In this document: positions 5,099 through 9,049 of the stretch, one piece after another
Layout: every line of letters begins with the position of its first letter
Numbering within the stretch: the first letter of the stretch is position 1
NCBI GenBank assembly: GCA_964579735.1
Contig: CAZOHH010000085.1
Span: 1-9,049 of the forward strand
Reading direction: 5' to 3'
Source: CAILLO01 sp964579735
GTDB lineage: Bacteria > Bacillota > Clostridia > Saccharofermentanales > UBA5734
Length of the DNA stretch: 9,049 nucleotides
Translations under genes and position numbers: made by a program
The notes under the pieces: model-generated
Databases searched by the model: none
What the model was told of the DNA's origin: nothing
What the model saw: the letters and a program-made list of their open reading frames with translations, nothing else

Positions 5099-6139
5099 AT
5101 GAACGCACTGGTTCTTCATGGAATCGGCGACCTGCGCTACGAGACCGTCCCTGATCCGGTCCCGGGTCCGGAACAGGCGCTCGTCCGCATCCGCGCGAGC
5201 GGCATCTGCGGGTCCGACATCCCGCGCGTCTTCACGAAGGGGACATACCGGTTCCCGCTCATCCCGGGTCACGAGTTCGCCGGCGAGGTCGTCGGTGTCG
5301 GCCCTGGAACGGAACCATCCTGGATCGGCCGCCGTGTCGCCGTGTTCCCTTTGCTGCCGTGCTTCGCTTGTACGGCTTGTGCGGAAGCGGAATACGCCTC
5401 CTGCCGGAACTACGACTACTTCGGTTCACGTCGCGATGGCGGCTTCGCCGAACTTGTCGCTGTGCCCGTATGGAACCTGGTGCCCGTTCCGGATGGCGTC
5501 TCGTACGAGGCGGCGGCCTTGGTCGAACCTGCGGCGGTGGCCCGTCATGCGCTGCAGCGCGGACGGCTATCTCCGGGGGAGGTCATCGCGATCGCCGGAG
5601 CCGGTCCGATCGGGCTTCTGCTGGGTCTCTGGGCCCGGCTGGAGCCAGCGCGGTGCGTGGTACTCTGGGACATCGATTCGGAGAAGGTGGATTTCGCCCG
5701 CCGGGTCGGGTTCGAGGATGCCGTCGACGCCGGGCGTGAGGATCCCGTCGAAGCCGTCATGCGGATCACCGAAGACCGGGGCGCCGATCTGGCCGTCGAA
5801 GGAGCTGGCGTCTCCGCCACACTGGAGCAGTGTCTGCGTGCGGTCCGGCCGTTCGGACGGGTGGTGGCCATGGGCAATCCGGCGGGAGACATGCATCTGT
5901 CCCAGAAGACCTACTGGGAGCTGCTGCGGCGCCAGGTCAGCCTGGAGGGCACGTGGAACTCACGGTATGATCCGCCTCGGCCGGACGATTGGAACCTGTC
6001 CCTGGGCGCGATGGCCACAGGGCGCCTGTCGGCGACGGTCGCCGTCACCCACCGGATTCCGTTGTCCGAAGGGCCCGAGGCCTTCGCACGGATCCGTTCT
6101 CGGAAGACGCTGATGAACAAGGTTCTCTTCTTGACCTGA
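5099..6139 (+). CDS. GatD-like zinc-dependent medium-chain polyol dehydrogenase
   Basis: This 346-residue zinc MDR dehydrogenase most resembles E. coli galactitol-1-phosphate 5-dehydrogenase (GatD): the stretches CGSDIPRVF, PLIPGHEFAGEVVGVG, FPLLPCFACTAC and FGSRRDGGFAELV are closely similar. Catalytic zinc ligands are C37, H58 and E59, with E143 in the usual fourth position. A structural zinc site is formed by C88, C91, C94 and C102. The coenzyme fold has GAGPIG (167-172), and the acidic WDID (190-193) at the end of the second strand favours NAD+. The expected reaction is oxidation of a polyol or polyol phosphate to a ketose (phosphate). The ATG at 5099 follows GGGAGGGA by 3 bases. It is the second gene of the operon, and another MDR gene follows after 27 nt. 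The natural substrate is inferred only by similarity. Confidence 0.88.
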   Translation: MNALVLHGIGDLRYETVPDPVPGPEQALVRIRASGICGSDIPRVFTKGTYRFPLIPGHEFAGEVVGVGPGTEPSWIGRRVAVFPLLPCFACTACAEAEYASCRNYDYFGSRRDGGFAELVAVPVWNLVPVPDGVSYEAAALVEPAAVARHALQRGRLSPGEVIAIAGAGPIGLLLGLWARLEPARCVVLWDIDSEKVDFARRVGFEDAVDAGREDPVEAVMRITEDRGADLAVEGAGVSATLEQCLRAVRPFGRVVAMGNPAGDMHLSQKTYWELLRRQVSLEGTWNSRYDPPRPDDWNLSLGAMATGRLSATVAVTHRIPLSEGPEAFARIRSRKTLMNKVLFLT

Positions 6140-6166
6140 TCTGAAGTCCCGAATGGAGGTGCCACG

Positions 6167-7204
6167 ATGAAAGCAGCCGTACTCGAAGCTCTCGACGCCA
6201 TGGTCGTGCGGGAGGTCCCCACGCCTGTCCCCGGCCCGGGAGAAGCGCTCCTTCGTGTCGGAGCCTGCGCCGTCTGCGGTTCGGACATCCGCATCTTCCA
6301 CCATGGAAATTCCAGGGTGATTCCACCCGCCATCCTCGGGCATGAGATCGCCGGCGAGGTCATCGCGGTCGGGGAGGGCACGACGCGGCTCGCCGTCGGG
6401 GACCGGGTCGCCGTGGGCGCCGACGTGCCATGCGGAGAGTGCACCTTCTGCGAGGCCGGCATCGGAAACAACTGCCAGATCAACTATGCCATGGGATACC
6501 AGTTCCCCGGCGGATTCGCCGAGTACGTGCTGCTCAACCGGACCGTGATGAACTTCGGTCCCGTGCACCGCATCCCGCCGCACCTCTCCTTCGACGAGGC
6601 CGCCCTTGCGGAACCCCTGGGCTGCGTGCTGAACGCGCTGGAGCTATCGCAGATCCATCTCGGCGATACCGTGGTCCTGATCGGCGCCGGCCCCATCGGA
6701 TGCATGGTCATCGAAGTCGCGCGGCTCATGGGGGCGACGAAGATCATCGTGGTGCAACGCAGCCGCCCACGTCTGGAGATCGCACGGCAGTTTGGTGCGG
6801 ACGTGCATATCTGTTCTTCGGAGGAGGATGCTGTGGCGCGGGTATTGGAGGAGACGGGCGGTCTCGGCGCCGACGTCATCGTGACGGCCAATCCGTCTCC
6901 GGAGGCGCAGGTGGACGCCCTTCACATGGCGAAGAACCGTGCGCGGGTGAATCTGTTCGGCGGACTGCCGAAGTCGAAGTCGCAGGTCACGCTGGACACC
7001 AACCTGATCCACTATAAGGAACTGTTCGTCCATGGCGCGCACGGCGCCCTGCCGTCGCACCACCGCAAGGCAGTGGATCTGATCGCGTCGGGTCGCATCG
7101 ACATGAAGCGCTACCTGTCCCACTCCTTTCCTTTGGAGCGGATCGTGGAGGCCTTTGCCGCCGCGGAGGGCCACGCGGGCATGCGCGTGGTGGTGCACCC
7201 GTGA
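6167..7204 (+). CDS. Zinc-dependent medium-chain dehydrogenase, sorbitol dehydrogenase-like, possible NADP(H) use
   Basis: This 345-residue member of the zinc MDR superfamily has catalytic ligands C37, H59 and E60, E149 in the fourth position, and structural zinc cysteines C89, C92, C95 and C103. The coenzyme domain has GAGPIG (173-178). Where NAD-dependent members have an acidic residue at the end of the second strand, this protein reads VVQRSRPR (195-202), with basic and neutral residues that could accept the phosphate of NADP(H). The ATG at 6167 is preceded by GGAGGT at 6155-6160. Its stop codon overlaps the next start by 4 nt (GTGA), showing translational coupling to the epimerase. The substrate is probably a polyol or sugar of the same pathway as the GatD-like neighbour; the two differ clearly in sequence and are not a recent duplication. 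Confidence 0.86.
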   Translation: MKAAVLEALDAMVVREVPTPVPGPGEALLRVGACAVCGSDIRIFHHGNSRVIPPAILGHEIAGEVIAVGEGTTRLAVGDRVAVGADVPCGECTFCEAGIGNNCQINYAMGYQFPGGFAEYVLLNRTVMNFGPVHRIPPHLSFDEAALAEPLGCVLNALELSQIHLGDTVVLIGAGPIGCMVIEVARLMGATKIIVVQRSRPRLEIARQFGADVHICSSEEDAVARVLEETGGLGADVIVTANPSPEAQVDALHMAKNRARVNLFGGLPKSKSQVTLDTNLIHYKELFVHGAHGALPSHHRKAVDLIASGRIDMKRYLSHSFPLERIVEAFAAAEGHAGMRVVVHP

Positions 7205-7881
7205 ATCCGCGCAAGTCTGGCCAAATCTCCGCCTCGATCATGTGTGCAGATTTCCGATTTCTCGAGCGCGAAATCCGTGCACTCGAGCGAGCTGGTTGCG
7301 AATACCTGCACTTCGATATCATGGATGGGACCTTCGTCCCGAACTTCACCCTGGGACCGGACATCGTGCGTGCCGTGCGCGCCATGTCCTCGATTCCCTG
7401 CGACATCCACCTCATGGTCGTCCGGCCCGAAGAGCACTTGCACCTCTTCGGCTTGCGGCCCGGGGACCTCGTCTCGATCCATGCCGAGGCTTGCATCCAT
7501 CTCCAGCGGACCCTCCGCCTGATCCGGAACGAGTACGGGGCGCGTCCCATGGTCGCACTGAATCCCTCCACCCCGCTCTCGGCGCTGGACTACGTTCTCG
7601 ACGATGTGGATGCGGTCCTGTTGATGACCGTCAACCCCGGTTTCGCTGGGCAAGGGCTGATTCCTTCGACACTGGGAAAGATTGGCCAGCTTCGTACTCG
7701 CCTGGATGCGGATGGACGGCAAGGAATTCTCATAGCGGTTGATGGAAATGTCAACTTCGAAAACGCGCTGAAGATGCGACGACTGGGCGCGGATATCTTT
7801 GTCGCGGGGTCATCGAGCTTGTTCGTGAAAGATGCGGACATCGAGGCACAGGCACGTCGACTGCGCGAATGTATCGCATGA
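7201..7881 (+). CDS. rpe: Ribulose-phosphate 3-epimerase family protein, AlsE-like
   Basis: This 226-residue TIM barrel has all signatures of the ribulose-phosphate 3-epimerase family: SASIMCADF at the start, HFDIMDGTFVPNFTLGPD with H37 and D39, DIHLMV with H70, LNPSTP (120-125), MTVNPGFAGQGLIP (142-155), and D181 in VDGNVN. H37, D39, H70 and D181 match the metal and acid/base residues of the family. FAGQ-x-x-IP, VDGNVN in place of VDGGV, and GSSSLF resemble the allulose-6-phosphate 3-epimerase branch (E. coli AlsE) more than housekeeping Rpe. The GTG start overlaps the preceding stop codon (GTGA). It begins only nine codons before the first conserved strand, and no closer ATG keeps that strand. 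In the operon it would link the ketose phosphate made upstream to central metabolism. Confidence 0.9.
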   Translation: MNPRKSGQISASIMCADFRFLEREIRALERAGCEYLHFDIMDGTFVPNFTLGPDIVRAVRAMSSIPCDIHLMVVRPEEHLHLFGLRPGDLVSIHAEACIHLQRTLRLIRNEYGARPMVALNPSTPLSALDYVLDDVDAVLLMTVNPGFAGQGLIPSTLGKIGQLRTRLDADGRQGILIAVDGNVNFENALKMRRLGADIFVAGSSSLFVKDADIEAQARRLRECIA

Positions 7882-7899
7882 CGCAGGAAGGAATCTCGT

Positions 7900-8289
7900 A
7901 TGGAACATAAGGAATCCAGGCTCGTCGAGGCCTATGGAATCGCACGGGAGCACTATGGCGAACTTGGCGTCGATGTGGACGCGGTGCTGAAAGCCTTCCG
8001 CACCAGATCGATCTCCCTGCAGTGCTGGCAAGGCGATGACGGCATCGGCTTCGAAGCAAGCGACAGGGTGCTCCAGAGCGGAGGGATCCTCGCGACGGGC
8101 AACCATCCAGGTCGCGTCCGCAACGCCGAAGAACTCCGCGATGATTTGGCATTTGCCCTAGGGCTGATTCCGGGATGCCACCGCGTCAATCTCCATGCCA
8201 CCTACGCGGAAACGGGCAGTAGAAGAATCGCACGGAATGAACTCGGACCGGATGCTCTGTCGATCAGAATGATCTCGTTTTCAAAGTGA
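7900..8289 (+). pseudogene. rhaA: Truncated L-rhamnose isomerase, N-terminal third only
   Basis: The 129-codon frame matches the N-terminus of L-rhamnose isomerase (about 420 residues in full). Clear matches are the CWQGDD motif at residues 42-47, GGILATGNHPGRVRNAEELRDDL (61-83) and LIPGCHRVNLHATYAETG (89-106). Similarity runs to about residue 120 (base 8259), after which nine unrelated residues lead to a stop. None of the three frames downstream shows the rest of the enzyme, so this is a deletion or insertion break and not a simple frameshift. The metal-binding and catalytic residues lie in the missing part, so the product should be inactive. AGGAAGG at 7885-7891 is a good Shine-Dalgarno for the ATG at 7900, and the gene follows the epimerase by 18 nt. 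An intact ancestor may have acted on L-rhamnose or on D-allose, L-lyxose or L-mannose, which the family also accepts. Confidence 0.85.
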
Positions 8290-8891
8290 TATTGTGACAT
8301 CAACAGCGTTCTGAGATGAAACAGCTTGCTGCCTGCATTTTCCCACGCGACGGGCTTGTCTCCCAAAACAAAGGATATGGTCGCTCCCCACGTCCGCCTG
8401 ATGTTTGCTTGAATTGTCTCAAGCGTTCCTTGTATGTACGATATTATCCGGTCCCAAGACAAATCCCCTGTCGACCTCTTCTCCTTCCGTCTCTCTGGAT
8501 TGCATCAAGAATAATAGTTGAGAGTCCTCATAAAGTATGCATATATTGCAGACCATTTGCGATAGATATTGCTCGACTGATGGACTTCGTCAAATAGAGG
8601 CGCTGAGAATACTCCACGGTCATTAAATTATCTTCGATCTTGTCATACCTTCCCAGCAAGAGCACGACAGGAGAAGCGGCACGAAACGGCATCTTCAATT
8701 CTTCGAAGCCACTTTGGATTGCCTTCTCACTCAACATTCTTTTGTGCATCATGACCGACTTGAATTCGGGATCTCCGAACTCAATGGGAACATCGCCGGT
8801 TCATCATCAACTACCAGAGCAAACCGAGGATTCCCCCCCTATTATCTTCGGCCCCATGAACCCGCTCGTCTCCGAGAAAGTTGATGCAGAC
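8260..8891. other. Low-GC gene-poor stretch at a rearrangement junction
   Basis: Base composition drops sharply at the rhamnose isomerase breakpoint near 8260 and recovers after about 8890. On the plus strand nothing resembles a gene. On the minus strand there are only short broken frames: one from about 8490 to 8202, which runs antisense into the rhamnose isomerase fragment, and one at 8528-8838 (listed separately). No insertion-sequence inverted repeats, tRNA or transposase motif was recognised. The stretch may be decayed foreign DNA or the remains of an inserted element. Confidence 0.45.
8528..8838 (-). pseudogene. Possible frameshifted remnant of an unrecognised minus-strand gene
   Basis: The frame ending at 8528 reads VPIEFGDPEFKSVMMHKRML, SEKAIQSGFEELKMPFRAAS, PVVLLLGRYDKIEDNLMTVE and YSQRLYLTKSISRAISIANG before its stop. 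It has the composition of a real protein. It has no good start codon with a Shine-Dalgarno. Immediately upstream another frame reads NPRFALVVDDEPAMFP and would join it smoothly after a one-base shift near 8790, which suggests a single older gene broken by a frameshift. I do not recognise the family. An intact but short 74-codon gene starting at 8752, or chance, are the alternatives. Confidence 0.3.
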
Positions 8892-9049
8892 TCAACCGCC
8901 CTTGATGATGTCCATTACCCGCGTCTCCCACTCCCACAGATTCTGCGGCCGATACATCACCGTGCTCACATCCTTCAGGATGAACTCGACCGGTGTGCCA
9001 GTCCGGCGGCAGGCTGCCATGGTATCCCGCAATTCCTTCTCAATCGCGC
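8892..9049 (-). CDS. C-terminal part of a minus-strand protein, cut by the window edge
   Basis: On the minus strand an open frame enters from the right edge and ends at TGA (8894-8892) after 51 codons. The peptide includes TMAACRRTGTPVEFILKDVS, TVMYRPQNLWEWETRVMDII and a final KGG. The base composition is GC-rich with codon use typical of the coding regions here, so it is very likely a real gene, with its start outside the window. The CRRTGTP-x-EFILKDVSTV-x-Y-x-PQ-x-LW-x-WE pattern resembles C-terminal ends I associate with uroporphyrinogen-decarboxylase-like or methyltransferase-like TIM-barrel proteins, but this is from memory and uncertain. It faces the truncated sugar operon. Confidence 0.6.
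   Translation of the reverse strand, partial: AIEKELRDTMAACRRTGTPVEFILKDVSTVMYRPQNLWEWETRVMDIIKGG

Noticed and set aside
5118..6113. Long alternative frames over the two dehydrogenases and the TIM-barrel gene
   Set aside because: They are arginine/serine/proline-rich translations typical of out-of-frame GC-rich DNA, and the overlapping frames encode clear zinc dehydrogenase and isomerase motifs.
8202..8462. Minus-strand 86-codon frame across the end of the rhamnose isomerase fragment
   Set aside because: It needs a TTG start without a Shine-Dalgarno and runs antisense into the rhamnose isomerase remnant. I treat it as part of the decayed stretch, not as a gene.

Overview
This window comes from a moderately GC-rich bacterial chromosome with compact, mostly co-directional genes and purine-rich Shine-Dalgarno sites. 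The phylum cannot be fixed from sequence alone. The gene types (a sugar/polyol catabolic operon under a DeoR-family repressor, a CbiM-type metal permease beside a DUF3842 protein, and remnants of tyrosine recombinases) suggest a free-living or host-associated carbohydrate user with a plastic genome.

Left part (1-2985), a mosaic region. Three direct repeats, at about 88-185, 870-1032 and 2825-2985, are near-identical copies of the last 30-55 codons of a tyrosine recombinase gene, each without the rest of the gene. Between the first and second lies a visibly AT-richer NUDIX hydrolase gene. Between the second and third lies a GC-rich two-gene unit: a fused CbiM/CbiN-type Ni/Co permease, behind a strong promoter and an attenuator-like leader, followed by a DUF3842 protein. 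All repeats and passenger genes point the same way, so the layout is repeat - module - repeat - module - repeat. Two of the three copies are frame-broken yet remain nearly identical in DNA, which suggests they spread or were retained as DNA and not as protein.

Middle and right part (3166-8289), a sugar operon. A DeoR-family repressor on the minus strand diverges from a plus-strand run of five genes: a xylose-isomerase-like TIM-barrel sugar isomerase/epimerase, a GatD-like zinc polyol dehydrogenase, a second zinc dehydrogenase with a different cofactor fingerprint, a ribulose-phosphate 3-epimerase of AlsE-like flavour, and the N-terminal third of an L-rhamnose isomerase. Spacing is tight (19 nt, 27 nt, a 4-nt GTGA overlap, 18 nt). 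Between the repressor and the operon lie repeats of a GTGCG/TGCGC core spaced exactly 10 bp, immediately upstream of the repressor's extended -10 box; they are the best operator candidate. The enzymes fit a pathway that oxidises and isomerises a polyol or rare sugar and feeds a ketose phosphate into central metabolism. No kinase or transporter is inside the window.

Right edge (8260-9049). The rhamnose isomerase gene breaks off after about 120 codons and runs into a lower-GC stretch of about 600 bp that holds only broken minus-strand reading frames. It is followed by the C-terminal 51 codons of an intact-looking minus-strand gene that continues beyond the window. This looks like a rearrangement or insertion junction that cut the operon.
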